Assembly: GCA_048499435.1 (NCBI GenBank) | Contig: JASNZW010000002.1 | Span: 496,001-560,000, forward strand | Origin: DAOTWC01 sp048499435 | Lineage (GTDB): Bacteria; Chloroflexota; Anaerolineae; Aggregatilineales; Phototrophicaceae | Direction of reading: 5' to 3' | Length of the DNA stretch: 64,000 bases | Part shown: positions 15,297 through 24,061 of the stretch, one piece after another | Position numbering within the stretch: the stretch's first letter is position 1 | Layout: the number at the start of each line of letters is the position of its first letter | The notes under the pieces: model-generated | Told to the model about the DNA's origin: nothing | What the model saw: the letters and a program-made list of their open reading frames with translations, nothing else | Databases searched by the model: none | Translations under genes and position numbers: made by a program

Positions 15297-16604
15297 ATGC
15301 GCAGAAAGGACCACGCATATCAGGCGTACACCAGGGACAACGTCCACGATCTTCCACAGTACCAACGCCTCAGCGCGGACATTCAGCATGCTGTTCAGGT
15401 TGTCTCGGCAGTATTTCCGTTCCGCACCAACCGCTACGTGGCAGATGAACTCATTGACTGGGCGCGCGTCCCCAATGACCCCATCTACCAGCTCACCTTC
15501 CCGCAGCGCGGGATGCTTGACGACGAGAACTTTCGCACCATTTCACGGCTGCTGCGGCGGGGCGCGCCGCGCGCTGACGTGCGCGCCGCCGCCAACCGCA
15601 TCCGCCTGGCGCACAACCCGCACCCCGCGGGCCAGCTTGAACACAATGTGCCGCTGCTGAACGGCCAGCCGCTGCCGGGCGTACAGCATAAGTATGGCGA
15701 GACAGTCCTCTTTTTCCCCAGCCGGGGGCAGACCTGCCACGCTTACTGCTCATACTGTTTCCGCTGGCCGCAGTTCGTCGGCCTGGACAACCTCAAGTTC
15801 GCCGCGCGCGAAGTGGATGGGCTGGTGGCGTATCTGCGCCAGCACACCGAAGTCACTGACGTGCTGTTCACCGGCGGCGACCCGGCTATCATGACGGCGC
15901 ACGCGCTGCGCCAGTATGTCGAGCCGCTGCTGGTCCCAGAGCTGGCGCATGTGCAGACGATCCGCATCGGCACGAAGTCGCTGGCCTACTGGCCGCAGCG
16001 CTTCGTCACCGACCCTGACGCCGACGACCTGCTGCGCCTGCTGGAGCAGATCGTCGCCAGCGGGCGGCATGTCGCCATCATGGCGCACTTCAGCCACCCG
16101 CGCGAGCTGCGGTCCGCCGTCAGCGAGGAAGCGGTGCGCCGCCTGCGCGCCGCCGGCTGCGAAATCCGCATGCAGGCGCCGGTCATGCGCCACATCAACG
16201 ACAGCGCCCACATCTGGGCGGAAATGTGGCGGCGCGGCGTGCGCCTGGGGATGATCCCCTACTACATGTTCGTCAGCCGCGATACCGGCCCCCGCCAGTA
16301 CTTCGAGCTGCCGCTGGCGCAGGCGCTGCGCGTCTTTCGCACGGCCTACGCCCAGGTTTCCGGGCTGGCGCGCACGGTGCGCGGGCCGGTCATGAGCGCC
16401 ACGCCGGGCAAGGTTCACGTTCACGGCGTCGCTGAGGTCGGCGGCGAGCGGGTGTTTGTGCTGTCGTTTCTGCAGGGGCGCAGGCCGGAATGGGTGGGCC
16501 GCCCGTTCTTTGCCCGCTTCGACGCGCAGGCGTCCTGGTTCACAGACCTGCAGCCCTACAGCGGCGAGCAGCAGCTTTTCTCGCTGGGCCAGCCCACAGC
16601 CTGA
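15297..16604 (+). CDS. Lysine 2,3-aminomutase-like radical SAM enzyme
   Basis: 435 residues. The radical SAM cluster motif is C-X3-C-X2-C in QTCHAYCSYCFRWPQF. It is followed by LFTGGDPAIM and IRIGTKSLAYWPQRF, both characteristic of the KamA/EpmB family. SATPGKVHVHG holds the Lys expected to bind PLP. The family migrates an amino group on lysine, beta-lysyl-EF-P precursors or other amino acids. No beta-lysine acetyltransferase or EF-P gene is adjacent, so the substrate is open. The ATG at 15297 has AGGAAA 8 nt upstream; an ATG at 15261 overlaps the -10 box and is rejected. Confidence 0.88.
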   Translation: MRRKDHAYQAYTRDNVHDLPQYQRLSADIQHAVQVVSAVFPFRTNRYVADELIDWARVPNDPIYQLTFPQRGMLDDENFRTISRLLRRGAPRADVRAAANRIRLAHNPHPAGQLEHNVPLLNGQPLPGVQHKYGETVLFFPSRGQTCHAYCSYCFRWPQFVGLDNLKFAAREVDGLVAYLRQHTEVTDVLFTGGDPAIMTAHALRQYVEPLLVPELAHVQTIRIGTKSLAYWPQRFVTDPDADDLLRLLEQIVASGRHVAIMAHFSHPRELRSAVSEEAVRRLRAAGCEIRMQAPVMRHINDSAHIWAEMWRRGVRLGMIPYYMFVSRDTGPRQYFELPLAQALRVFRTAYAQVSGLARTVRGPVMSATPGKVHVHGVAEVGGERVFVLSFLQGRRPEWVGRPFFARFDAQASWFTDLQPYSGEQQLFSLGQPTA

Positions 16605-16610
16605 GCGCGT

Positions 16611-18017
16611 TTAAACTGGCCCTGGCGAGAGGTCGTCGGGCGGCTCGGTGTGGATTGTCACGCGCGCCAGCCCCGGCAGGCGCGTGCGCAGCAGCGTTTC
16701 CGCGTCCTCAGCGACGCGGTGCGCGGCCTCAACGGTGATCTGCGGCGGCAGCGTCACGTGCAGCACCGCCGCGAAACCGTCGTCGTCCGGGTACACGCGC
16801 AGGTCGTGCCAGTCCAGATCAGCGTAATGCTGCTGCAGCAGGCGCAGCGCCTGCCCGGCCAGCTTGTCCGCCGTGCGGGCGGCGTCCTGGTCGTGGTCGC
16901 CGCCGCTGGGTTCGGCCTGCGCCGGCTCGATATGCGTGATGATCTCGGCCAGGTCGGGCAGGCTGAGCTGGATGTCGCGCTCAAGCTGGCTCACCTGGTC
17001 GTGCGCGGCGTCTAAGGTCTGCCCCGCCGGCACTTCAACGTGCATCTCCAGCACGCGGCCCGCCGGCCCTTCGCTGACGCGCACCTCGTGCGTGCCCAGG
17101 CCGAGCGCGTCGGCGCAGGCGCGGGCGACCTGCGCGTGGTTCGGCTCGCCGGCGTAGTCGGGCACGAAATGCACTTTCACCTCGCTGAAATCCACGTGCG
17201 CGGCCAGTTTCTCGCGCACCGCGCTGGCGATGGCGTCGGCCTGGGCGGCGGTGGTTTCCGGCTGCACCTGAATGTCGATGTCAATGTAGGCGGTGTCGGC
17301 TGTGCCGCGGCTGCGCACGCGCAGCACGCGCTCAACCGCCGGCACTTTCTGCGCCCAGGCGGCGAGCTGGTCGGCGTCGTAAGGCGCGGCGTCCACCAGC
17401 ACCTGCCCGGCCTGGCTGAGCACCTGCCAGGCGGCCCGCGCGATCAGCACCGTGATCACCAGCGCGGCGACGACATCGGCCCAGGTCCAGCCTGCCAGCG
17501 CCACCAGCGCCATGCTCACCAGCACCGCCAGCGTCACAAAGACATCGGCGCTGGTGTTGGCGGCGTCCGCCAGCAGCACCTGCGAGTTCAGCCGCCGCCC
17601 CGCGCGAATCTGGTAGCGGCTGACGCCGATGTTGATCGCCAGCGTGACGAGCATGATGGCGAAGGCCAGCGGCGTCAGCACCGGCAGCTCGCCCCCGCTG
17701 AGGCGTTCGATCACGCCGCGCGCCACCTCCAGCGCCGTCAGCAGCAGCAGCCCGCCGATCGCCAGCGCCGCCAGCGTTTCAAAGCGCGTATGCCCGTAGG
17801 GGTGATCGGCGTCGGGCGGCTTGTCTGCCAGCCGCGTCGCCAGCAGGCCGGCCACGTTGCCAGCGCCGTCAATCAGCGAGTGCAGGCCGTCGGCGGTGAT
17901 CGCCAGCGCGCCAGTCGCCAGGCCGATAAAGATTTTGCCGCCGGCGACGGACAGGTTGAGCACCAGCGTGATGAGCAGCACACGGCGCACCTGCTGCCGG
18001 TTGGCGGTGAGGTCCAT
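16611..18017 (-). CDS. Cation diffusion facilitator metal transporter with extended C-terminus
   Basis: 468 residues. Six membrane helices occupy about residues 15-215, followed by about 250 cytosolic residues that look like three successive ferredoxin-like ZT-dimer domains instead of the usual one. TM2 has ADGLHSLID (His-X3-Asp). TM5 has ADAANTSADV, with Asn where zinc transporters have His. It exports a divalent metal against protons; the Asn suggests Mn or Fe rather than Zn, but this is inference. The start is uncertain: ATG 18017 is used, and a GTG at 18035 is in frame. It converges on the radical SAM gene with only 6 nt between the stops. Confidence 0.85.
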   Translation of the reverse strand: MDLTANRQQVRRVLLITLVLNLSVAGGKIFIGLATGALAITADGLHSLIDGAGNVAGLLATRLADKPPDADHPYGHTRFETLAALAIGGLLLLTALEVARGVIERLSGGELPVLTPLAFAIMLVTLAINIGVSRYQIRAGRRLNSQVLLADAANTSADVFVTLAVLVSMALVALAGWTWADVVAALVITVLIARAAWQVLSQAGQVLVDAAPYDADQLAAWAQKVPAVERVLRVRSRGTADTAYIDIDIQVQPETTAAQADAIASAVREKLAAHVDFSEVKVHFVPDYAGEPNHAQVARACADALGLGTHEVRVSEGPAGRVLEMHVEVPAGQTLDAAHDQVSQLERDIQLSLPDLAEIITHIEPAQAEPSGGDHDQDAARTADKLAGQALRLLQQHYADLDWHDLRVYPDDDGFAAVLHVTLPPQITVEAAHRVAEDAETLLRTRLPGLARVTIHTEPPDDLSPGPV

Positions 18018-18167
18018 GTCCCTCTGGCCTTTCACAGTTTGCGGGCGGCATCAAGGGCCTATCGTAGCCGGGGGGACGGCGTTTCGGCAACAGGGAACTG
18101 GGCAGTTAGGCGCGCTTAACGCGGCTTTTGGCCCGGCTTCAGATTGAGCGCGGCGGGCGCGCCGCGG

Positions 18168-19334
18168 TCAGCGCGCCCTTAATGCCGCGTACACCTGCTC
18201 CAACTGCGCGGCGACCGCGTCCCAGGTGAAGCGCTGGCGTGCGAGCGCCTGGCCCGCCGCCGCCATTGACGCCCGCCGCGCTGTGTCTGGCAGCAGCGCG
18301 CGCAGCGCCGCCGCCAGCGGCGCGCCCGCCGGCGGAACCTCCAGGGCGGCGCCGGCCTGCGCCGCTTCCGGCAGGCCGCACCCTGGCGAGAGGATCAGCG
18401 GCACGCCCGCCGCCAGCGCCTCCAGGGCGGCCATCGGCAGGCCCTCGCCCACCGCGGGCAGCGCCAGCACGTCGGCGGCGGCCAGCGCGCCCAGCCGGTC
18501 CGCGCCGTCCAGGTGGCCGGTGAGCACGATGCGCGGGTCGTTCAGCGCGGCGATGCGCGCCCGTTCGCCCTCGTCTGGCCCGGCGAACACCAGCCGTGCG
18601 GCGGGCACGTCCGCCGCGCGGAACGCCTCCGCCAGCAGGCGCGGCCCCTTGCGCGCGTGCAGCCGCCCCAGAAACAGCACCAGCGGCCCCGCGCCCAGCC
18701 CCCAGCGGGCGCGGAACGCCGCGCCGCCGGGCAGGTCGGCGTAGTCCTGCGGGTCAATGCCGTTGGGGACCACCGGGAACAGCGTTGTATCCGCCGCGCC
18801 GAAGGCGGCCCACAGCGCGCGCGCCTCGGCGGCTTCCTGCGCCGTCAGGCCGATAACCGCGCCGAAGCGGCGCGCCAGCGCCGGGCTGAACAGGCTGTCC
18901 CACCCCGCTTTCAGCGCGCTGCGCCCGGTGGCGCGGGCCAGCGTCCCGTGCGCCGACAGCGCCAGCGGCACGCCCTGGCGGGCGGCGCAGGGAACCGCCA
19001 GCAGGTTTTCGACCGTGCGGAACTCGTGACAGTGGAGCGCGTCCGCGCCCGCCAGCAGCGGCCCCAGCGCCGCCCGCAGCCGCGCGGGCGTGGACAGGTT
19101 CAGGCGGGCGCGCAGGGCCGGGGCGCGGTTGGGCAGGCGCAGCACGCGCACGCCGTCGCGCAGCTCGTCGGGCGGGGCCGCGCGGCCCCCGGCGCGGTCG
19201 AGCGCGTCGGTGGTCAGCACGGTGACGACATGGCCGCGCCGCGCCAGGGCGCGGCACATGCCCTCAGCCGACCGCGCCACCCCGCCAAAGGCGTAGGCGG
19301 GCGCGTAATATGGCACAACGTGAACGATTCGCAC
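18168..19334 (-). CDS. GT4-family glycosyltransferase
   Basis: 388 residues, GT-B fold. The N-terminus YYAPAYAFGGVARSAEGM is the glycine-rich acceptor loop of GT4 enzymes. The C-terminal half has VLFLGRLHARKGPRLL and EGLPMAALEALAAGVPLILS (the EX7E donor motif). It probably builds a surface polysaccharide or glycolipid. The GTG start at 19334 has GGGAG 9 nt upstream. It transcribes toward the CDF gene and diverges from the HEAT protein. Confidence 0.87.
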   Translation of the reverse strand: MRIVHVVPYYAPAYAFGGVARSAEGMCRALARRGHVVTVLTTDALDRAGGRAAPPDELRDGVRVLRLPNRAPALRARLNLSTPARLRAALGPLLAGADALHCHEFRTVENLLAVPCAARQGVPLALSAHGTLARATGRSALKAGWDSLFSPALARRFGAVIGLTAQEAAEARALWAAFGAADTTLFPVVPNGIDPQDYADLPGGAAFRARWGLGAGPLVLFLGRLHARKGPRLLAEAFRAADVPAARLVFAGPDEGERARIAALNDPRIVLTGHLDGADRLGALAAADVLALPAVGEGLPMAALEALAAGVPLILSPGCGLPEAAQAGAALEVPPAGAPLAAALRALLPDTARRASMAAAGQALARQRFTWDAVAAQLEQVYAALRAR

Positions 19335-19404
19335 GGATCGCGCTCCCGATAACCGCCGCCGCCCGCGGCTGGATTTGCGTTACAATAATACTATACGCCG
19401 TCTG

Positions 19405-20220
19405 ATGTTTACTAAACGGGTGAGAACGCGCGTGACCGACCGCAGGCTGAACATCTGGCGCATGCAGACGCAGGCCGACACGCCGGGGTTGATCGAAGCG
19501 CTGAGCGATACCGACCCGGCGGTGCGCCGCGCCGCCGCCGCCGCGCTGCGCACGATGGGCGCGATCTCAGCCATCCCCGCCCTGCTCGCCGCCGCCAGCG
19601 GCGAGCAGGACCTCGCCACGCGCCTCAACCTGGCCGCCGCCCTGCGCTATCTGGCGCAGGAAAGCGCCGAACAGGAACACGCCCGCCAGGAAGCCTTTAA
19701 CCACCTGATAGCCATGCTGCGCAGCGAACAGCCGGCGCGCATCATCGAGGCCGCCGAGGCGCTGGGCCGGCTGCAAAACCGGCTGGCGGTTGGGCCGCTG
19801 GTGGTGGTTTTCAACAACGCGAAGCTGCCGGCGCGCGTCCGGCTGGCGGCGGCGCGCGCGCTGCTGGCGATGAACAGCGCCCCGGCGGTGGTCACGCTGC
19901 TGGCGGCGCTCGACAGCGACGACTGGCATATCCAGCGCAACGCGCTGGCGGTGCTGGGCCACCTCCAGGCTGACTGGGCCGTTGACGCCGTCGCCGGCCA
20001 CCTGAACGCCGTGAACAACACGGTGCAGCGCACCGCGCGCGCTGCGCTGCGCCGCATCGGCACGCCGGAGGCGCTGGCCGCGCTGGCCGCCGCCAGCAGC
20101 GCGCGCGCGCGGGCCGCCTATAAGCTCGCCAGCGTCACCACCAGCACGCTGCCGGCGCTGGCCGCGCCTGACCCGCCGCCGCCCGCGTCTGACCTGCCGC
20201 CTGAAGCTGACCCGGCCTGA
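19405..20220 (+). CDS. HEAT-repeat protein
   Basis: 271 residues, almost entirely Ala/Leu/Arg-rich paired helices. Several HEAT-like repeats are visible (LIEALSDTDPAVRRAAAAAL, LVVVFNNAKLPARVRLAAAR, LLAALDSDDWHIQRNALAVL). A Pro-rich tail ends the protein. It is a likely protein-binding scaffold; similar repeats occur in phycobilisome-lyase-like and regulatory proteins. The start is uncertain: ATG 19405 lies shortly after TACAAT/TACTAT boxes and has no clear Shine-Dalgarno, and ATG 19462 is an alternative. Confidence 0.72.
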   Translation: MFTKRVRTRVTDRRLNIWRMQTQADTPGLIEALSDTDPAVRRAAAAALRTMGAISAIPALLAAASGEQDLATRLNLAAALRYLAQESAEQEHARQEAFNHLIAMLRSEQPARIIEAAEALGRLQNRLAVGPLVVVFNNAKLPARVRLAAARALLAMNSAPAVVTLLAALDSDDWHIQRNALAVLGHLQADWAVDAVAGHLNAVNNTVQRTARAALRRIGTPEALAALAAASSARARAAYKLASVTTSTLPALAAPDPPPPASDLPPEADPA

Positions 20221-20331
20221 TGCTGATGACCGGGCGCGCGCGTTCTACCTTGATTAACCTGCCACTTTGCCGCTACAGTAAGCGCGGCGACTGCGCTCTA
20301 AACTGTTTACAGACTAACGAACGAGTTTTTG

Positions 20332-20973
20332 ATGGCCGAAACTACTGTGCCCACACCTGACACGCCGCCGGCAGCCGGCGCCTTTACCGACCGCCTGCCC
20401 TATCCCGGCGAGTTTTTTCGCCGCCTGCTGCGCCTGCCTATCTGGCTGTACCGGCTGGGCCTGGGGCCGCTGCTGGAAAACGTGCACCTGATGGTGCTGA
20501 CCACCGCTGGCCGCACTTCTGGCCTGCCGCGCTACACCGCCATTGAGTACCGCCTGCACGGCAGCAAAACGTATATCATCTCGGCCTGGGGCGAGCGCCC
20601 ACACTGGTACAAAAACCTGCTGGCGCACCCGGTCGTGGGCGTGGCGCAGGGCGGGCGGCGCTTCATGGCGCGCGCGACAGTGATCTATGACCCCGGCGAG
20701 GCCACCCGCGTGCTCTATCTGTTTCGCAAACGTGCGCCCGCCATCTACGACGCGCTGCTGGCGCGCCTCAGCCGCGAGGAAACCGTCAGCGCGCGCACCG
20801 TCCCCACCATTACCGATCACTTTGTGATCGTCCGGCTTGACCCCGCGCCCGACGCCAGCGGGCCGCCGCCGGTCCAGGCCGACTGGCGCGGAGCCGCCGT
20901 CGCGCTGGCGGCGGCTGGCATTGGCCTGCTGGTCGCTGGCGCGCTGCTGCGCCTGCTGCGCGCCCGCCGCTGA
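20332..20973 (+). CDS. Deazaflavin-dependent nitroreductase-family protein with C-terminal membrane helix
   Basis: 213 residues. The central split beta-barrel matches the F420/flavin-dependent Ddn family: LTTAGRTSGLPRYTAIEY and GERPHWYKNLLAHPVVGV are signature blocks. These enzymes reduce quinones or nitro compounds using F420H2 or a related flavin. Unlike most members it ends in a hydrophobic helix (AAVALAAAGIGLLVAGALL) and Arg-rich tail, so it is probably tail-anchored at the membrane. The gene ends 4 nt before the following TPR gene. Confidence 0.8.
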   Translation: MAETTVPTPDTPPAAGAFTDRLPYPGEFFRRLLRLPIWLYRLGLGPLLENVHLMVLTTAGRTSGLPRYTAIEYRLHGSKTYIISAWGERPHWYKNLLAHPVVGVAQGGRRFMARATVIYDPGEATRVLYLFRKRAPAIYDALLARLSREETVSARTVPTITDHFVIVRLDPAPDASGPPPVQADWRGAAVALAAAGIGLLVAGALLRLLRARR

Positions 20974-20977
20974 GTCC

Positions 20978-21907
20978 ATGGCTGACGCGACGCTGCTTCA
21001 GCGCCGGCTGCGGCTGGCGCTCCAGAGCGGTGATCAGCAGGCCGCGCTGGACTGCCTGCGCGAGGCGGCGGCGCTGGCGCGCCAGGCCGGGGACGCCGCC
21101 GCTGAGGGGCGCCACCTGGGCAACCTGGCGCTGCTGTATCACCGGCTGCAGCTGCCGGCGCAGGCGCTGGCCTGCCTGGAACAGGCGCTGCCATTGGCGC
21201 GCGCCAGCGGCGACCACACAGCGGAAAGCGGCTTGCTGGGCAACATGGGCAATATCCTGCGCGAGCTGGGCCGGCACGCCGAGGCCGTCGCCTGCCTTGA
21301 CCAGGCGCTGCTGCTGGCGCAGGAAATGGGCGACCTGCGCGGGCGCGGCATCTGGCTCAGCAACCTGGGGCTGGTCTATGACGGCCTGGGCCAGCCAGCG
21401 CAGGCCGCCGACTACCACGCCCAGGCGGTCGCGATCGCCCGCCAGCTTCGCGATCAGCGCGGGCTGGCGCAGCGCCTGGGCAATCTGGGCGATAACCGCT
21501 GCGCCGCCGCCGATTTCGCCGCTGCCCACGCCGCCTACAGCGAGTCGCTGACGATCTGCCAGGCCATTAACGACCGCCAGGGCGCGCTGGCGCGGCTGGC
21601 GGGCCTGGGCCGCGTCCACGAGCAGCTTGGCGCGGCGGCCAGCGGCGACGCGGCGGCGCGCCACTTCCGCGCCGCGCACGACTGCTGCGCGCTGGCGCTG
21701 GCGCTGGCGCGCGAGCTGGACGACACCGCCGCCCAGGCCGAAATGCTGGCCAGCCTGGGCAGCGCGGCGGGCCGCCTGGACGATTACGCCGCCGCCGCTG
21801 ACCACTTCGCCGCCGCCGCCCACCTGTATGAGCGCCTGGGCCGCCCCGCCCAACTGGCCGCCGCCCGCCACAACCTCAACCTGGCGCTGGCGCGCAGCGC
21901 GCAGTAG
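20978..21907 (+). CDS. TPR-repeat protein
   Basis: 309 residues composed of about seven TPRs of the Tpr_12 type. Recurring elements are LGNLALLYHRLQLPAQALAC, LGNMGNILRELGRHAEAVAC and LSNLGLVYDGLGQPAQAADY. There is no signal peptide, membrane segment or enzymatic domain. Such proteins act as adaptors, often with signalling ATPases or kinases. It is translationally linked to the nitroreductase gene (4-nt gap), although nothing else indicates a shared function. Confidence 0.82.
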   Translation: MADATLLQRRLRLALQSGDQQAALDCLREAAALARQAGDAAAEGRHLGNLALLYHRLQLPAQALACLEQALPLARASGDHTAESGLLGNMGNILRELGRHAEAVACLDQALLLAQEMGDLRGRGIWLSNLGLVYDGLGQPAQAADYHAQAVAIARQLRDQRGLAQRLGNLGDNRCAAADFAAAHAAYSESLTICQAINDRQGALARLAGLGRVHEQLGAAASGDAAARHFRAAHDCCALALALARELDDTAAQAEMLASLGSAAGRLDDYAAAADHFAAAAHLYERLGRPAQLAAARHNLNLALARSAQ

Positions 21908-22129
21908 CCGCGTCCACCAGCACAGCCGCAGCGCAGACCGCCGCGCCGCCGCGCCTTGCGCGGCCTGTTAGGCTGTGGTTAGGGCCGGAAATTACAGTGA
22001 TTTCACAACCGGCGTCAGCGCCCGTGAAGAATGTGAGCGCCTGATGAGAAATATTAGCGGTGATTGTAAATTTCGTTATACTGAAAATAATCTCATACAA
22101 GTATAAGTAGATTTATTAACGGGGGCATC
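21908..22129 (+). promoter_or_regulatory. AT-rich intergenic region upstream of the sortase gene
   Basis: 222 bp. The first part is GC-rich with no ORF. From about 22000 it becomes clearly AT-rich and should hold the sortase promoter; candidates are TATACT (22077-22082) and TATAAG (22102-22107), neither with a good -35. GGGGG sits 5-6 nt before the GTG start. Confidence 0.35.
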
Positions 22130-22765
22130 GTGTACAGACACAGGCGCGCCGGCTGTTCTTCATGGCTGATGATCACGACGCTGTTGGGGGTGATCACGGG
22201 GGTGATGTTCCTGGCGCGCGACGGCTGGACGCCCGCCGCGCCCCCCGCCGCGCCGGTGGATGCGGCGCCGCCGCCGCCGCCCGCCCTTATGCCCACGCTC
22301 GACCCCTTTGTTCAGTCGCGCCCGGTGGCGCGCGAGATCACCAGCGGCGCGACGCTGTTCGCGCCCACCGCCGGCATCAGCGCCGCCGTCATTCAATCTT
22401 ACCTGGACGGCACAAGCTGGGACGTGCGCGAGCTGGGGGCTTTCGCCGGCCACCTGCAGGGAACCGCCTGGCTGAACCAGCCCGGCAACATCGTGCTGGC
22501 AGGGCATGTTGAGCTGGCGGATGGCCGCCAGGGCGTGTTCGCCAGCATCGGCCAGCTCAGCGTTGGCGACCCCATCTTTCTCACGCAGGACGGCGAGCAG
22601 CGCGTTTACGCGGTGCGCGAGCTGCGCACGGTGAACCCGGACGACATGTCCGTGCTGTACCCGACGAGCGACGAACAGCTCACGCTGATTACCTGTTCCA
22701 ACTACGATTTTCTGCGCGATGTCTACCACGAACGGCTGGTAGTGGTGGCCCGGCGAACGGCGTAG
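22130..22765 (+). CDS. Sortase
   Basis: 211 residues. A short cytoplasmic stretch and one transmembrane helix (LMITTLLGVITGVMFLA) lead into a Pro/Ala linker and the sortase beta-barrel. The catalytic triad is visible: His126 in VLAGHVEL, Cys189 in TLITCSNYD and Arg202 in HERLVVVAR. Family members are cell-surface transpeptidases that attach or cleave proteins at a C-terminal sorting motif. No LPXTG-like substrate is encoded in the window. The GTG start is supported by GGGGG upstream. Confidence 0.85.
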   Translation: MYRHRRAGCSSWLMITTLLGVITGVMFLARDGWTPAAPPAAPVDAAPPPPPALMPTLDPFVQSRPVAREITSGATLFAPTAGISAAVIQSYLDGTSWDVRELGAFAGHLQGTAWLNQPGNIVLAGHVELADGRQGVFASIGQLSVGDPIFLTQDGEQRVYAVRELRTVNPDDMSVLYPTSDEQLTLITCSNYDFLRDVYHERLVVVARRTA

Positions 22766-22769
22766 CGCC

Positions 22770-23417
22770 TCAGTCCTGAAACAGATTAAGCATGTAATCC
22801 ACCGACAGGCCCTGTTCGGCGAGGCTGGCGCGCAGCTTGCGCCGGGCGTCGTGCAGCAGCTTGTACAGCGCGTTGCGGTTGGTGCCCATCTGCTCTGCCA
22901 CCACCTCCAGCGGCACGCCGCGCAGCGCGACCGCCTCCAGCGCCTGATACTGGCGCTCAGTAAGGGCCGCGTCCAGCGCCGCGCTGATCTTCAGCATGAC
23001 GTCGGCGCGCTCAGCGGCGTGTTCCGGGCCGGGCGGGGCGGCGGCGCTGACGGCTGCGGCTGGCAGCAGCTCGCCGTCGGCGGTGATGTTATCCAGGCTG
23101 AAATCGCGGTAGCGGGCGCGGCGCAGGTCGCTGATGGCGACGCGCACGGCGATTTTGGTGGCCCAGGTGGTGAAGCGGCTGTCGCCGCGAAAGCTGTCCA
23201 GGTTTTCCAGCACGCGCAGGGTGGCGTCCTGGGCCAGGTCCTCCGCCATCTGCGTCAGTTCCTGCGCGGGCATCTGGGCCAGGTCGCTCCGTTCGCGGCT
23301 GAGATAGTAGTAGATGCCGCGCTGAAGCCGTTCGCGCAGGTCCTGCAGGGCGGAATCGCGGACGGCGGGCGGGCCGCTGAGGTCATCAAGCCACTGCGCG
23401 TTGGTGCGGTCGGTCAT
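22770..23417 (-). CDS. ECF-type RNA polymerase sigma factor
   Basis: 215 residues. Region 2 covers about residues 25-100 (AQDATLRVLENLDSFRGDSRFTTWA in consecutive blocks, typical of -10 recognition), followed by a linker and region 4 (LTERQYQALEAVALRGVPLEVVAEQMGTNRN as helix-turn-helix). Ala/Pro-rich residues separate the two. It directs transcription of a small regulon. No transmembrane anti-sigma factor is adjacent. The upstream gene on the same strand encodes an FHA/zinc-ribbon protein. The stop lies 4 nt from the convergent sortase stop. Confidence 0.88.
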   Translation of the reverse strand: MTDRTNAQWLDDLSGPPAVRDSALQDLRERLQRGIYYYLSRERSDLAQMPAQELTQMAEDLAQDATLRVLENLDSFRGDSRFTTWATKIAVRVAISDLRRARYRDFSLDNITADGELLPAAAVSAAAPPGPEHAAERADVMLKISAALDAALTERQYQALEAVALRGVPLEVVAEQMGTNRNALYKLLHDARRKLRASLAEQGLSVDYMLNLFQD

Positions 23418-23471
23418 AGCTGCTCACAGGCATAGGTCAGGGGCGCTGCCTGTGCGCAGCGCCGGACGGCG

Positions 23472-23477
23472 AGTATA
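23472..23477 (-). promoter_or_regulatory. Extended -10 box of the sigma factor gene
   Basis: TGTTATACT on the minus strand is an extended -10 promoter element, 55 bp upstream of the sigma-factor ATG. The intergenic region (23418-23509) has no terminator for the upstream FHA gene, so readthrough is also possible. Confidence 0.4.
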
Positions 23478-23509
23478 ACACACGGGCGCTGCCAGCCCCA
23501 CGCCTGGGG

Positions 23510-24013
23510 TTACATACGGGCGAAGGATATGCGCAGGATCATGTGCCCCAGGCGCAGCTCGTCGCCGTCGCGCAGGATGCGCGGCTGGTTGGCGATCAGG
23601 CGCTGGCCGTTGAGGAACGTGCCGTTGGGCGTGTCCTGGTCAATGACGCTGAGCGCCGTGTCGCGTCGCACGATCAGCGCGTGGCGGCGCGAGACGCCTT
23701 TGACAGCGGCGCCGTAGCTTTCCAGGTTGATGTCGGGCGCGGCGCCGGTGCGTGGGTCTTCGCGCCCCAGCACCAGCTCAGTGAACTCGTCGAAGAAAAA
23801 ATTGAAATGGTCTTTCGTGTCGCGCACATGGATGATGAGGCTCGTGCGCGTGTTGAAACGGGCTGTGCCCCACTGCGGGCGGCCTTCTTCGTAGTCGGTG
23901 TCGCCCAGCGCGCGTGTTAGGGTTTGGTTCGCCGCCTCCATTATTGCGCCGCAGTAAACGCAGATTTTAGTTTCCGGTGCGTTATCACGATTGCAGTTAG
24001 AGCATACTGCCAC
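23510..24013 (-). CDS. FHA-domain protein with N-terminal zinc ribbon
   Basis: 167 residues. The N-terminus has C-X2-C-X9-C-X2-C (CSNCNRDNAPETKICVYCG), a zinc ribbon. The C-terminal ~100 residues are an FHA domain with GRE, GVSRRHALIVR, NGTFLNG and RDGDELRLG, the phosphothreonine-binding loops. It should bind a Ser/Thr-phosphorylated partner; no such kinase gene is in the window. The GTG start at 24013 has AAAGGTG 8 nt upstream. It lies on the same strand as and upstream of the sigma factor, so it may act with it. Confidence 0.85.
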   Translation of the reverse strand: MAVCSNCNRDNAPETKICVYCGAIMEAANQTLTRALGDTDYEEGRPQWGTARFNTRTSLIIHVRDTKDHFNFFFDEFTELVLGREDPRTGAAPDINLESYGAAVKGVSRRHALIVRRDTALSVIDQDTPNGTFLNGQRLIANQPRILRDGDELRLGHMILRISFARM

Positions 24014-24061
24014 AGCTAAGCACCTTTCCGACTAACCAAGCTGCCGACAGAAAAACAGAGC

